DNA of 64,000 nucleotides. It comes from Flavobacterium sp. CF108 (GTDB lineage: Bacteria > Bacteroidota > Bacteroidia > Flavobacteriales > Flavobacteriaceae). Position numbers and translations under genes: made by a program. The stretch is from assembly GCF_900129795.1 (NCBI RefSeq), contig NZ_FQWW01000002.1, forward strand, positions 1 through 64,000, written 5' to 3'. Of the stretch, positions 28,412 through 37,299 are shown piece after piece. Positions within the stretch are counted from its first letter, which is position 1; each line of letters opens with the position of its first letter. The notes under the pieces were generated by a model. That model was given only the letters and a program-made list of their open reading frames with translations. It did no database searches and was not told the DNA's origin.

Positions 28412-31400
28412 ATGGCACAATTCAATTTCAATAAATGGAATACAATTATTGGTTGGTTTGCATTTGCAATCGCTTTAATTACCTACACATTAACTGTCGA
28501 ACCTACAATGAGCTTTTGGGATTGCGGCGAATATATTGCCACAGCAGCTAAACTAGAAGTTGGCCACCCTCCGGGAGCACCTTTATTCCAAATGATGGGA
28601 GCTTTCTTTGCCATGTTTGCGATAGATGCCCAGCATGTAGCCGTAATGGTAAATATGATGTCTGTTTTTTCTAGTGCATTTACAATTTTATTTATGTTTT
28701 GGTCTTCTTCTATGATTTTAAAGAAAATCGTAGCGCGTTTTGCCGAAATCGATCAAAATAACTCTATTGTTATTTTAGGAAGTTCTTTTGTTGGAGCTTT
28801 AGCCTATACTTTCTCTGACAGTTTTTGGTTTAATGCTGTCGAAGCAGAAGTTTATGCAATGGCTTCTTTATTAATCGCATTACTTTTTTGGCTGGGATTA
28901 CGCTGGGAACAAGATATGGACAAGCCAAAAGGAAATAAATGGTTATTAATCATTTCTTTGGTTGTTGGTCTTTCATTTGGAGTTCACTTTATGGCGTTAT
29001 TAACGATTCCGTCAATTGGATTCTTATATTATTTTAAACATTACGAAAAAGTTACCATTAAAAACTTTCTTATTGCCAATGTAGTTGTAATAGGAATTTT
29101 GTTGTTTATCTTCAAATTACTTTTGCCTTTAACGATGGCTTTCTTTGGTAAAACCGAAATTTTCATGGTAAACAGTTTAGGATTACCTTTTAATTCCGGA
29201 ACTATTTTCGTGGTTTTACTTTTAATTGCTTTCTTCTATTTCGGATTAAAATTTACCAGACAAAAAGGATTGATTTTTTACAACACTATTATCCTTTGTA
29301 TTCTATTTATATTAATTGGTTTTTCTACTTGGATCATGCTTCCTGTTCGTGCAAATGCCAATACCGTAATCAACGAAAACAAACCATCTGATGCTGCCGA
29401 GGTTTTAGCCTACTACAATCGTGAGCAATATGGTGTAAACCCATTATTTTATGGGCCTCAATACACTGAGGTTTTTTCCGGACTTGATGCTAATGTTCCG
29501 TATTTAGACAAAAAACCTAACTACGAAAGAGATTATAAAACAGGTAAATATGTCATTACCAACAATTATAAAAATGCAGAACAAAACAGTGATGACAATC
29601 AAAAAACGATTCTGCCAAGGATGTGGAGTACAGAAACCGGACACATTCAAAACTATATCAGTTTTACACATCCTCCTAAATTCCGAATCAATCCAGACTA
29701 TAATTACGAGGATGATTTAGGAAAATATGGAATTGACCCCAGTCAATTAACGGAAGAAGAATACAACAAAGCAACAAGTCAGCTTCGTAATGAAGTAGAA
29801 AAAACAATTTCTGAATTCAGAAATGCTTACGCTCAAAAGCAAATTGACAATGAAGGTTATGTAAAATTTTTAAATAGTTATAAAGATTATTTAATTATAG
29901 AAAAACCAACTACTGGTGATAATTTCAGTTTTATGTTCGAATACCAATTTGGATATATGTACTGGAGATATTTAATGTGGAATTTTGTTGGACGTCAAAG
30001 TGATGTTCAGGGGAAATATGACAATTTAGATGGAAACTGGATTAGCGGAATCAAAGTTCTTGACTCTATACATTTAGGTTCTCAGGATAAATTACCATCT
30101 GATGTTTTAAACAACAAAGGACGTAATGTTTACTATTTCCTTCCTTTCATCTTAGGTGTAATCGGAATAATGTATCATGCTAATAAAGACCTTAAAAGTT
30201 TTTATGTTCTTTTAGCCTTATTCTTATTTACGGGAATTGCCTTAAAAATCTATTTGAACGAAAGGCCTTTTGAACCTCGTGAAAGGGATTATGCACTGGT
30301 TGGATCGTTCTATGTCTTTGCCATCTGGATTGGCTTTGGAGTTTATTCTTTATATGAAAGTATTCAGAAATATATTGCTCCAAAAATTGCCGGGCCAGCT
30401 ATTATTGCAGTAAGTTTATTGGCCGCGCCGGTTTTAATGGCTTCTCAAAACTGGGACGATCACGACAGATCAAACCGATATACTGCGGTTGCAATGGCAA
30501 AAGCATATTTAAGTTCGTGTGATAAGGATGCTATTTTATTTACTATTGGAGACAACGATACGTTCCCGCTTTGGTATGCTCAGGAAATCGAGCATTTTAG
30601 AACCGATGTTAAGATTGTAAATACAAGTCTTTTCATGACAGATTGGTATATCGATCAAATGAAAGCAAAATCATATGAATCTGAAGCTTTACCAATATCA
30701 TTTACGCATGATCAATATGTTGGGGATAAGTTAGATTATGTAGCTCATATTCCGAAGATTGAAACACGTTGGAACATTAAAGATTTCCTTGATTTTATTA
30801 AAAATCCGAAATCAACTGTAGGTTTACAAAACGGACAAACAATTCACTTTTATCCAACAAATAAAATTAGAGTGAATGTTGACAAAAACATCATTCTTAA
30901 AAATAAGGTTGTGAATCCTAAATATAATGATTCAATTGTTCCATATATGGATATTGACATTAAAGGAAGCGCGCTTTATAAAAACAGATTAATGATGCTG
31001 GATATTTTGGCTAATAATAACTGGAAACGTCCAATTTATTTTAGCGGTGGTGCTTTTGATGATGAAGATTATTTATGGTTGAAAGACTATCTGCAATTAG
31101 ACGGTATGGTTTATAAATTAGTTCCTGTTAGAAACGTACCTTCTAAAGATGGCGGACCAATGGATATGGGACAAATTGATGCCGATAAAATGTATGATAT
31201 CGTAATGAAATGGGATTGGGGTAACAGCGAAAGCGAAAAAATCTATCATGATCCTGAAACCAGAAGAAACAGTATTACTTACCGTACGAACTTGTCTCGT
31301 TTAGTAGATGAACTTATTGCCGAAGGTAAAATCGACAAAGCTAAAAACGTAATTAATTTAGCAATGACAAAAATGCCATTGGATAAATTTGGCTACTATT

Positions 31401-31693
31401 CTCTAGTGGAGCCATTTGCAGGCGGATATTATAAAGTAGGAGAAACAGCTAAAGCGCATGATTTATTAGATAAACTGGTAAATAAATACAAAGAAAATCT
31501 AAACTATTACGCTACGCTACCTCCAACTGACCAAACGGATCTGGCAATGGATATTATTACAGATATTGAGCGTTACAGAAGTTTACTTCATGTTATGAGA
31601 GAAAATAAAGACAAAGCTTTCTACGAAAAACATAAAACAGTATTTAATACTTATGTAAATGTTTTTGAACGTTTTGGACGCGAAAAAGAATAA
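28412..31693 (+). CDS. DUF2723 membrane protein, probable lipid-linked-sugar glycosyltransferase
   Basis: The 1093-residue protein has a polytopic N-terminal half (about 11 helices to residue 330, then more at about 570-680) and a C-terminal periplasmic part with TPR-like helices. Signature segments are EPTMSFWDCGEYIATA near the start, where the acidic residues in the first loop match GT-C glycosyltransferases, and NERPFEPRERDYALVGSFY. DUF2723 is related to human TMEM260, an O-mannosyltransferase. In Bacteroidota a role in protein O-glycosylation is a reasonable inference, not shown here. It is monocistronic, with a terminator after it. Confidence 0.85.
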   Translation: MAQFNFNKWNTIIGWFAFAIALITYTLTVEPTMSFWDCGEYIATAAKLEVGHPPGAPLFQMMGAFFAMFAIDAQHVAVMVNMMSVFSSAFTILFMFWSSSMILKKIVARFAEIDQNNSIVILGSSFVGALAYTFSDSFWFNAVEAEVYAMASLLIALLFWLGLRWEQDMDKPKGNKWLLIISLVVGLSFGVHFMALLTIPSIGFLYYFKHYEKVTIKNFLIANVVVIGILLFIFKLLLPLTMAFFGKTEIFMVNSLGLPFNSGTIFVVLLLIAFFYFGLKFTRQKGLIFYNTIILCILFILIGFSTWIMLPVRANANTVINENKPSDAAEVLAYYNREQYGVNPLFYGPQYTEVFSGLDANVPYLDKKPNYERDYKTGKYVITNNYKNAEQNSDDNQKTILPRMWSTETGHIQNYISFTHPPKFRINPDYNYEDDLGKYGIDPSQLTEEEYNKATSQLRNEVEKTISEFRNAYAQKQIDNEGYVKFLNSYKDYLIIEKPTTGDNFSFMFEYQFGYMYWRYLMWNFVGRQSDVQGKYDNLDGNWISGIKVLDSIHLGSQDKLPSDVLNNKGRNVYYFLPFILGVIGIMYHANKDLKSFYVLLALFLFTGIALKIYLNERPFEPRERDYALVGSFYVFAIWIGFGVYSLYESIQKYIAPKIAGPAIIAVSLLAAPVLMASQNWDDHDRSNRYTAVAMAKAYLSSCDKDAILFTIGDNDTFPLWYAQEIEHFRTDVKIVNTSLFMTDWYIDQMKAKSYESEALPISFTHDQYVGDKLDYVAHIPKIETRWNIKDFLDFIKNPKSTVGLQNGQTIHFYPTNKIRVNVDKNIILKNKVVNPKYNDSIVPYMDIDIKGSALYKNRLMMLDILANNNWKRPIYFSGGAFDDEDYLWLKDYLQLDGMVYKLVPVRNVPSKDGGPMDMGQIDADKMYDIVMKWDWGNSESEKIYHDPETRRNSITYRTNLSRLVDELIAEGKIDKAKNVINLAMTKMPLDKFGYYSLVEPFAGGYYKVGETAKAHDLLDKLVNKYKENLNYYATLPPTDQTDLAMDIITDIERYRSLLHVMRENKDKAFYEKHKTVFNTYVNVFERFGREKE

Positions 31694-31717
31694 TAATATA
31701 CGAAAAATATATTGATT

Positions 31718-31765
31718 AAAAAAATGCAGTGCTTCTTGATAAAAAGCGCTGCATTTTTTATTTTT
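31718..31765 (+). terminator. Terminator after the DUF2723 gene
   Basis: The inverted repeat AATGCAGTGCTT/AAGCGCTGCATT (one G-T wobble) is followed by a T-rich tract. Confidence 0.85.
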
Positions 31766-31788
31766 ACGTAGATATAAATAAAATCAAA

Positions 31789-32427
31789 ATGAGCTTTTAT
31801 TGGGTAAAAACTAATTCATTTATTAAAAAGGTGTTTTCTAAATATTGTTGGGATATTCCAAACAACGAAAAGAAAATATACTTAACGTTTGATGACGGCC
31901 CAACCCCAGAGATTACAGACTGGGTTTTATCTGAACTTAAAAAGTTTGATGCAAAAGCTACTTTTTTCTGTATTGGAAAAAATATTAAAGCCAATTTATC
32001 TTTATTCGAAAAATTAATCACAGACGGTCATTGTATTGGAAACCATACCATGAACCATGTAAATGGATGGAAAATACATACCAATGATTATATCGAAAAT
32101 GTAAATAACTGCGCCAAGATTTTAGAAGAAGAAATAAAACCAAACAATTTAATATTTCGTCCGCCTTACGGGAAAATTAAAAAAGCGCAATCAAAGATTT
32201 TACGAAAACTTGGCTATAAAATAATAATGTGGGATGTTTTAAGTGCCGATTTCGACCAAAGTATAACTCCTGAAAAATGCCTTGAAAATGTTACTAAAAA
32301 TGTAAAATCAGGAAGTGTAATTGTATTTCATGACAGCATAAAAGCGTCGCCAAATTTAAAATTTGCCTTACCAAAAACGCTGCATTTTTTAAAAGAGAAT
32401 GGATATAAGTTTGATATTATTCATTAG
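31789..32427 (+). CDS. Polysaccharide deacetylase (NodB-like)
   Basis: I start it at the ATG at 31789 (212 residues) because the alternative GTG lies inside a terminator hairpin. The carbohydrate esterase 4 motifs are intact: TFDDGPTPE (catalytic Asp and metal Asp), GNHTMNH (metal His pair), RPPYGK (catalytic-site Arg/Pro) and a late VFHDS. There is no clear signal peptide, so it is either cytoplasmic or exported by an unclassified route. The substrate is probably peptidoglycan or an N-acetylated polysaccharide. Confidence 0.9.
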   Translation: MSFYWVKTNSFIKKVFSKYCWDIPNNEKKIYLTFDDGPTPEITDWVLSELKKFDAKATFFCIGKNIKANLSLFEKLITDGHCIGNHTMNHVNGWKIHTNDYIENVNNCAKILEEEIKPNNLIFRPPYGKIKKAQSKILRKLGYKIIMWDVLSADFDQSITPEKCLENVTKNVKSGSVIVFHDSIKASPNLKFALPKTLHFLKENGYKFDIIH

Positions 32428-32460
32428 AAAATCAGAATAGTATCTTATTTCAGAAGTTTT

Positions 32461-32763
32461 TTATACGTCGAATTGATCCTGAACAATTCCGATAAGTGTA
32501 TTTGCATCAAGTTCTCCGGATTGTCTCCAGATCATTTGTCCTTCTTTGTAAATCATTAAAGTCGGAAGTCCTTTAATTCGTAATGCTTCGGCCAGTTCCT
32601 GATTTTTATCAACATCAATTTTAATTACCTTCGCTTTGTCTCCAAGCGCAGCCGCAACATCCTTTATTACCGGATGCATCAATACTGATGATTCGTTCCA
32701 ATCTGTGTAGAAGTCAATTAACACCGGAACCTGAGCATTTATAAGTTCTCCAAATTTTGACAT
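32461..32763 (-). CDS. Thioredoxin-fold protein without the CXXC active site
   Basis: The 100-residue protein follows the thioredoxin fold closely: VPVLIDFYTDW, then KVIKIDVDKNQELAEALRIKGLPTLMIYKEG, with the cis-Pro of GLPT kept. Where WCGPC should follow FYTDW it reads NESSV, so both redox Cys are gone; there is no Cys in the protein at all. Disulfide reductase activity is therefore excluded. It may act as a binding or chaperone-like protein. It lies 71 bp downstream of a metallophosphoesterase gene on the same strand. Confidence 0.88.
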   Translation of the reverse strand: MSKFGELINAQVPVLIDFYTDWNESSVLMHPVIKDVAAALGDKAKVIKIDVDKNQELAEALRIKGLPTLMIYKEGQMIWRQSGELDANTLIGIVQDQFDV

Positions 32764-32834
32764 AAAACCAAAAATTTAATTCTTTTAATCTATTAAAAAG
32801 ATATAATTAATACAAATGTAGCATTTTTAACGAA

Positions 32835-34070
32835 TTAAGCCACATTCTTACCTTTTTTTAGTTCAATAACCGTGATTTCAGGCATAATTCCAACTCGTCC
32901 AGGATAAGCATGAAAACCAAATCCGCGGTTCACATAAACATATCTTCCGGCTTCTTCATAAAGTCCTGCCCATTGTTTATAAATGTATTGCGCCAGACTC
33001 CATTTAAAATATCCCGGAATTTCAATTCCAAACTGCATTCCGTGCGTGTGGCCAGATAAAGTTAGATGAAAGTTTTTAGGATCTTTTTTTACTTCATATT
33101 CCCAATGGCTTGGATCATGGCTCATTAAAACTTTAAAATCAGTTTCCTGAAGTCCCTGTGAAGCTTTCTTCAAATCTCCGGCCTTTTTAAAATTCTGCCC
33201 CCAGTTTTCGACACCAACTAAAGCAATTTTATCTGCACCTTTTTGAATGTATTTATTTTCATTCAGCATCAAATCAAAACCTATTTTGCCATAAAGATTT
33301 TTGATTTCTGCAAAGTTCTCATCTTTTTCTTTTTCAGAAGGCCAAGTCACGTATTCTCCGTAATCATGATTTCCTAAAACCGCAAATTTTCCGTATTTAT
33401 AATCTTTAATCCTGCTAAAAGTTTCCAGCCACGGATGCATTTCTTTTGCATGCGTATTTACAATATCTCCGGTAAACAAAATCATATCTGATTCCTGTTC
33501 ATTAATCAAATCGATTGCATAATTAATTTTATCAGGATTATCAAAACTTCCGCTGTGAACATCAGAAATCTGTGTTATTTTAAAACCATCAAATTCATCT
33601 GGAAGATCTGGAAAAAAGATTGTCTGCTTGAATACTTTAAAATTATATTTTCCTTCGAAAATTCCGTAAATCAAAGATAAAAACGGAACCGCTGCCAATC
33701 CTAAAGCAATCTGACTAACAAACTTACGTCTGTCTGGCATCATTTCTTTTCTAGGCGCATTGTACATGCAGTAGTTTAATATACTGGCGCCAATTCTAAA
33801 AATATCTTCTCCAAACATTATAAGTGTAAGCACAATTTTAGGAACGTAAACCAACAACATTAATCCCATTGTAAACATGGTTTGTTTGGTTTGCCCAACA
33901 GAACGGTCAAATTGCGTAAAAGAATATATAATGAAAACTAAAAGCAGTACACTAATAATTTGATAGCTGATCAATACCCATCTTAATTTGATTAAAGTAC
34001 GAAAGGCTTGATATGAATAGAACTCAATAAATAGAAAAAGAGCACATAGAATTACAAAACGAAGGATCAT
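32835..34070 (-). CDS. Membrane-anchored metallophosphoesterase
   Basis: The 411-residue protein has four or five hydrophobic helices in the first 150 residues, then a calcineurin-like phosphoesterase domain facing the cytoplasm or periplasm. Metal motifs are present in order: ISDVHSGSF, FTGDIVNTH, LGNHDYGEY, SHDPSHWE and SGHTHGMQFG. This is the YkuE-like group; some members hydrolyse UDP-diacylglucosamine-type lipids, but the substrate is not resolvable here. Confidence 0.9.
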   Translation of the reverse strand: MILRFVILCALFLFIEFYSYQAFRTLIKLRWVLISYQIISVLLLVFIIYSFTQFDRSVGQTKQTMFTMGLMLLVYVPKIVLTLIMFGEDIFRIGASILNYCMYNAPRKEMMPDRRKFVSQIALGLAAVPFLSLIYGIFEGKYNFKVFKQTIFFPDLPDEFDGFKITQISDVHSGSFDNPDKINYAIDLINEQESDMILFTGDIVNTHAKEMHPWLETFSRIKDYKYGKFAVLGNHDYGEYVTWPSEKEKDENFAEIKNLYGKIGFDLMLNENKYIQKGADKIALVGVENWGQNFKKAGDLKKASQGLQETDFKVLMSHDPSHWEYEVKKDPKNFHLTLSGHTHGMQFGIEIPGYFKWSLAQYIYKQWAGLYEEAGRYVYVNRGFGFHAYPGRVGIMPEITVIELKKGKNVA

Positions 34071-34149
34071 TTATTTACAGTTTTAAGCAAAGTAACAAAG
34101 AATGAATATTCTATCGCTTTTTATTATCAAAAATTTAACTCAAATAATA

Positions 34150-34183
34150 GCAAAAGCCGATAGATTTCTCTATCAGCTTTTGC
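34150..34183 (-). terminator. Terminator-like hairpin after the 34244 gene
   Basis: A 15-bp stem (34150-34164/34169-34183) has one C-A mismatch and a TTTC loop. The T tract after it on the minus strand is weak. Confidence 0.6.
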
Positions 34184-34243
34184 AGCCAAATTATTTAAAA
34201 CCTTTAGTCTACAACAAAGTTTATTCAATAAACTTATATCGTG

Positions 34244-34426
34244 TTATTTTTGAGCTTTTGCCGCCTCTGGCTTAGCTTCTGCTTTTTTAGCTTTTTTATC
34301 AGCTTTTTTCTCTTTTTTAGTCGCTTTTGCTTCTTTTGCAGGAGTTTCTTTTACTGGAGTTGTTTGAGCATTTACCATTGCAGTTGTTCCTAAAACTGCT
34401 GCCGCTAATAAAATTAATTTTTTCAT
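34244..34426 (-). CDS. Small Lys/Ala-rich exported protein (Asr-like), paralog 1
   Basis: This is a 60-residue precursor: signal peptide MKKLILLAAAVLGTTAMVNA|Q, then a mature tail of about 40 residues made almost only of K, A, E, T and P. It closely resembles two further proteins at 36739 and 36973, and in composition resembles the E. coli acid-shock protein Asr, a periplasmic Lys/Ala-rich protein. That link is by analogy, as low-complexity sequence does not prove homology. It lies just upstream of the histidine-kinase gene's 3' end and has a promoter with the same repeat layout as paralog 3. Confidence 0.8.
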   Translation of the reverse strand: MKKLILLAAAVLGTTAMVNAQTTPVKETPAKEAKATKKEKKADKKAKKAEAKPEAAKAQK

Positions 34427-34466
34427 GATTCAAGATTTAATGATTACTATTTCTTTATTTATAGCT

Positions 34467-34502
34467 CAAAGATAGAATCAGTAAATGAAGACAAAATGAA
34501 GA
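34467..34502 (-). promoter_or_regulatory. Promoter with TCTTCAT direct repeat (paralog 1)
   Basis: On the minus strand TCTTCAT-TTTG-TCTTCAT (34485-34502) is followed by TATCTTTG (34467-34474). The central TTTG is a -33 box at 17-nt spacing, and the two heptamers have an 11-bp period, as OmpR-family sites do. Confidence 0.7.
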
Positions 34503-34528
34503 TTGAACCAATCTGAAAAAATTAACTT

Positions 34529-35866
34529 TTAATTGTGTTTCTGAGTTTCCGGAAACAATAAAGTAAAAGTTGTCCCTTCGTTTATAAGAGAATTAACTTT
34601 AATTTCTATATGATGAAAAACAGCAATACTCTTAGCAATGGCAAGGCCTAACCCCTGCCCTTCCTGGTCTGAACTTACTCTGGCAAATCGGTTGAAGATA
34701 TTTTCGATTTGCGATTCGTTTAAACCAATACCAAAATCTGTAATGGAAATAAAATATTGATTTTGCAAAAAACCATCAGAAACAATAATACTTCCGTCCG
34801 GCTTATTATACTTTATGGCATTCGTTACTAAATTATAAATCAGAATATGAATTAAAGTTTTGTTTCCTCTAAAAGCAAAATCATGTTCCATTTTATTAAC
34901 GAACTCAATTCCTTTATCGTCAATACGATCCTGCAGGTCTTCCTGCAAATCCTTTATTATTTCCTGAAAACTGATATTTTCGTTGGCCGCATATTGATTG
35001 TTTTCGATTCGGGAAATCAGCAGTAAATTATTGATAATTTTTTTCAGCATATCGAGCGTTTTCAATAAACCTGCGATTTTATCCACCGCATTGTCATCTA
35101 AAGAATCATTTTGCAATAAATTCTCCAGCTTGTTTTTCAATAAAGCAATTGGAGTTAAAAGCTCGTGCGAAACATTCGATATAAACTGTTTTTCTTTTTT
35201 AAAAAGTTCTGCTATACGATTCATCATTTGGTTTAAAACCAAATCTAATTCCCTAAAATCCCTCGATTTTGCCTTTATTGGCGTATGATCAAAAACCTCC
35301 GGTTCGTTGACCCGCCTTATTTTAGTATCAATAATTTTATAAAATGGTTTCAGTAAATATTCGATATAAAAAGTATCTGCCAAAAAGGTGACCAAAAGAA
35401 TAATAACTAAAACGATTATGATAAAAAGCTTTATAATAAAAGTAAGGTCTTTTACTTCGCTTAAACTGCTCCCAATTTCGAGTTGATATTCCTCATTTTG
35501 ATAACTAAAATGATGCTGCAGAATTCGGTATTCATTTTCTTCGCCTTCAATGATTCGGTATTCATTACTGAAAGAAGTTTTCTTTTGATGTGGTTTTATA
35601 GGAACTCTAGAAAGAACCAAAAATTCGCTGTGAAGTGTAGAAAACTGGGAATAGGTTTCGGTCGAATCATCTTCATTTTCGATAAAATCATTAATTTCCT
35701 GCTGATTTAAATGATCGATAAATTTCTTTTTCTTTTCGATTAATCCGTTATTAATGTGCCTGTAAACCACATTTTCAACCAAAATAGGAAGCATGAGCCA
35801 TAAAACCAAAATCACCAACAATCTTGTTAGTGCATTAAATATGGCCAATTGATGTTTTATCTTCAC
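34529..35866 (-). CDS. Sensor histidine kinase of a two-component system
   Basis: The 445-residue protein has helix 1 at about 12-32, a periplasmic sensor region of about 110 residues, and helix 2 at about 143-168. The HisKA domain has phospho-acceptor H234 in NVSHELLTPI, and the HATPase domain has an N box around N345/N349, DFGIGL (377-382) and GQGLGLAIA (403-411). The sensor domain is not a recognisable family and its middle is acidic (NEDDSTE). It is co-transcribed with the response-regulator gene 10 bp upstream. The likely targets are the neighbouring small exported proteins. Confidence 0.93.
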   Translation of the reverse strand: MKIKHQLAIFNALTRLLVILVLWLMLPILVENVVYRHINNGLIEKKKKFIDHLNQQEINDFIENEDDSTETYSQFSTLHSEFLVLSRVPIKPHQKKTSFSNEYRIIEGEENEYRILQHHFSYQNEEYQLEIGSSLSEVKDLTFIIKLFIIIVLVIILLVTFLADTFYIEYLLKPFYKIIDTKIRRVNEPEVFDHTPIKAKSRDFRELDLVLNQMMNRIAELFKKEKQFISNVSHELLTPIALLKNKLENLLQNDSLDDNAVDKIAGLLKTLDMLKKIINNLLLISRIENNQYAANENISFQEIIKDLQEDLQDRIDDKGIEFVNKMEHDFAFRGNKTLIHILIYNLVTNAIKYNKPDGSIIVSDGFLQNQYFISITDFGIGLNESQIENIFNRFARVSSDQEGQGLGLAIAKSIAVFHHIEIKVNSLINEGTTFTLLFPETQKHN

Positions 35867-35876
35867 AAAAATCTAT

Positions 35877-36551
35877 TTATTCATTAATACGATAACCGAC
35901 ATTTCGAACGGTTTCAAACCAATCAATCGAAGTATGTTTGTCTAATTTTTTTCGAAGGTTACGAACATGTACATCTATAAAATTAGAATCGGAGTTTACC
36001 TCCAGAATATCGCCCCAAATATGTTCCGTTAATTGCAGTCTTGTAATTACCCGGTTTTTATTCAAAACCAAATATTGAAAAATATCAAATTCTTTTTTGG
36101 TCAAACTTAAAGGAACATCATCAAAACTCACTTTATAATCCTGAAGCTGCAGTAAAAATCCGTGAATACTTAAATTGTTTAAAGTAAAACCATGAATACG
36201 ACGGATTACCGCAAATAATCTTGCAGCCAGTTCGGTTAGAGCAAAAGGTTTCGTTAAATAATCATCGGCACCAAGGTGAAGTCCGTTAATCCTGTCGTCC
36301 AATTCTCCGCGGGCCGTAAGTACAATTACCGCAATTTTTGATTTTGTTTTTCGAATGGTCTGCAAAACCTCAAAACCATCTCCGTCTGGCAAACCAAGAT
36401 CAAGCAGCATCGCATCATAATCATTGCTTGCAAATTCTTCGAGAGCATCGGCGCAGTTGTTTGCTATTTTACAAATATAACCCGCATTGCACAAAAAGTC
36501 ATAAACCTCTACTGCAAGTTCTTTATTATCCTCAACAATTAAAACATTCAT
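35877..36551 (-). CDS. OmpR-family response regulator
   Basis: It has 224 residues from the ATG at 36551; a TTG seven codons further up is unlikely. The receiver domain has phospho-acceptor D51 (MLLDLGLPDGDGF), T/S and K101 (YLTKPF). The C-terminal winged helix (about 130-222) has KKEFDIFQYLVLNKNRVITR and HVRNLRKKLD. It forms an operon with the kinase gene. OmpR-type regulators bind direct repeats with 10-11 bp period, which matches the TCTTCAT pairs at 34485 and 37230. Confidence 0.94.
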   Translation of the reverse strand: MNVLIVEDNKELAVEVYDFLCNAGYICKIANNCADALEEFASNDYDAMLLDLGLPDGDGFEVLQTIRKTKSKIAVIVLTARGELDDRINGLHLGADDYLTKPFALTELAARLFAVIRRIHGFTLNNLSIHGFLLQLQDYKVSFDDVPLSLTKKEFDIFQYLVLNKNRVITRLQLTEHIWGDILEVNSDSNFIDVHVRNLRKKLDKHTSIDWFETVRNVGYRINE

Positions 36552-36631
36552 AAAAAAGGCATTTAAACGCAACTAAAATTAATCAATTATCAAAAGTCCA
36601 GTTACGTGTTATTAAAAAATTAACGAATAAA

Positions 36632-36664
36632 AAAAGCTGACAAATTTCTTCATCAGCTTTCTTC
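36632..36664 (-). terminator. Possible terminator after the small-protein pair
   Basis: AAAGCTGA (36635-36642) and TCAGCTTT (about 36653-36660) form an 8-bp stem with A-rich sequence on the far side. It would end the minus-strand transcript of the genes at 36739-37170 before the regulator operon. Confidence 0.55.
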
Positions 36665-36738
36665 AATCGCATTCATCATAATCATTATTCCTGTTTTGCC
36701 TCCGTTACAATGTTTCGAAAACAAAACGAGAGTAATTC

Positions 36739-36921
36739 TTATTTTTTCACGGTTGCAGCTTCTTCTTTTGGAGCTTCAGCTTTTGCCTTTTTGTTTCCTT
36801 TATGATGGTGTTTTGTAGCTTTAACTTCTTTTGCAGGCGCCGCCTGAGCTGGAGTTGTTTGAGCATTTACCATTGCAGTTGTTCCTAAAACCGCTACCGC
36901 TAATAACATTAATTTTTTCAT
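36739..36921 (-). CDS. Small Lys/Ala/His-rich exported protein (Asr-like), paralog 2
   Basis: The 60-residue precursor has the signal peptide MKKLMLLAVAVLGTTAMVNA|Q, nearly identical to paralog 1, and the mature part contains TKHHHKGNKKAKAEAP. It follows paralog 3 by 51 bp with no promoter match in between, so the two are probably co-transcribed. Confidence 0.8.
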   Translation of the reverse strand: MKKLMLLAVAVLGTTAMVNAQTTPAQAAPAKEVKATKHHHKGNKKAKAEAPKEEAATVKK

Positions 36922-36972
36922 AACTTTTATTTTTTAAATTAACCAACCTTTTATTCTAAATTATTTTTTTGC

Positions 36973-37170
36973 TTATTTTTTCGCTTTTGCTGTTTCTGCT
37001 TTTGGAGCTTCACCTTTTACTGATTTTGTTTTTTTATCAGTTTTGCTTTTTGGGTGTTTTGTCGCTTTTACTTCTTTTGCAGGAACTGTTTTACCATCTT
37101 TTGCAGGAAACGCATGAACCATTGCACTTGTTCCTAAAACTGCTGTTAATACCATCAATAAATTTCTCAT
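36973..37170 (-). CDS. Small Lys-rich exported protein (Asr-like), paralog 3
   Basis: The 65-residue precursor has the signal peptide MRNLLMVLTAVLGTSAMVHA|F, then a mature tail rich in K, T, A and S (KATKHPKSKTDKKTKSVKG). It is more diverged than the other two but shares the VPAKEVKATKH core with paralog 2. It is first of a two-gene unit whose promoter has the TCTTCAT repeat. Confidence 0.8.
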   Translation of the reverse strand: MRNLLMVLTAVLGTSAMVHAFPAKDGKTVPAKEVKATKHPKSKTDKKTKSVKGEAPKAETAKAKK

Positions 37171-37211
37171 GATTTCTAAGATTTAAATTAATTACCTTTT
37201 ATTTTACAGAT

Positions 37212-37247
37212 CAAAATTACCCTCGCAACATGAAGACAAAATGAAGA
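37212..37247 (-). promoter_or_regulatory. Promoter with TCTTCAT direct repeat (paralogs 3 and 2)
   Basis: On the minus strand TCTTCAT-TTTG-TCTTCAT (37230-37247) is followed by TAATTTTG (37212-37219), with 17 nt between the central TTTG and the -7 box. The geometry is identical to the promoter at 34467-34502. Confidence 0.7.
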
Positions 37248-37299
37248 AATCCCTGAATAAAAAAAATTAACTTGACATTAACTATTGGCTGGTTTTTGA

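Noticed and set aside
36640..36675. TCTTCAT-like words upstream of the response regulator as an autoregulatory site
   Set aside because: They are on the opposite orientation with 13-bp spacing and belong to the hairpin that looks like a terminator.
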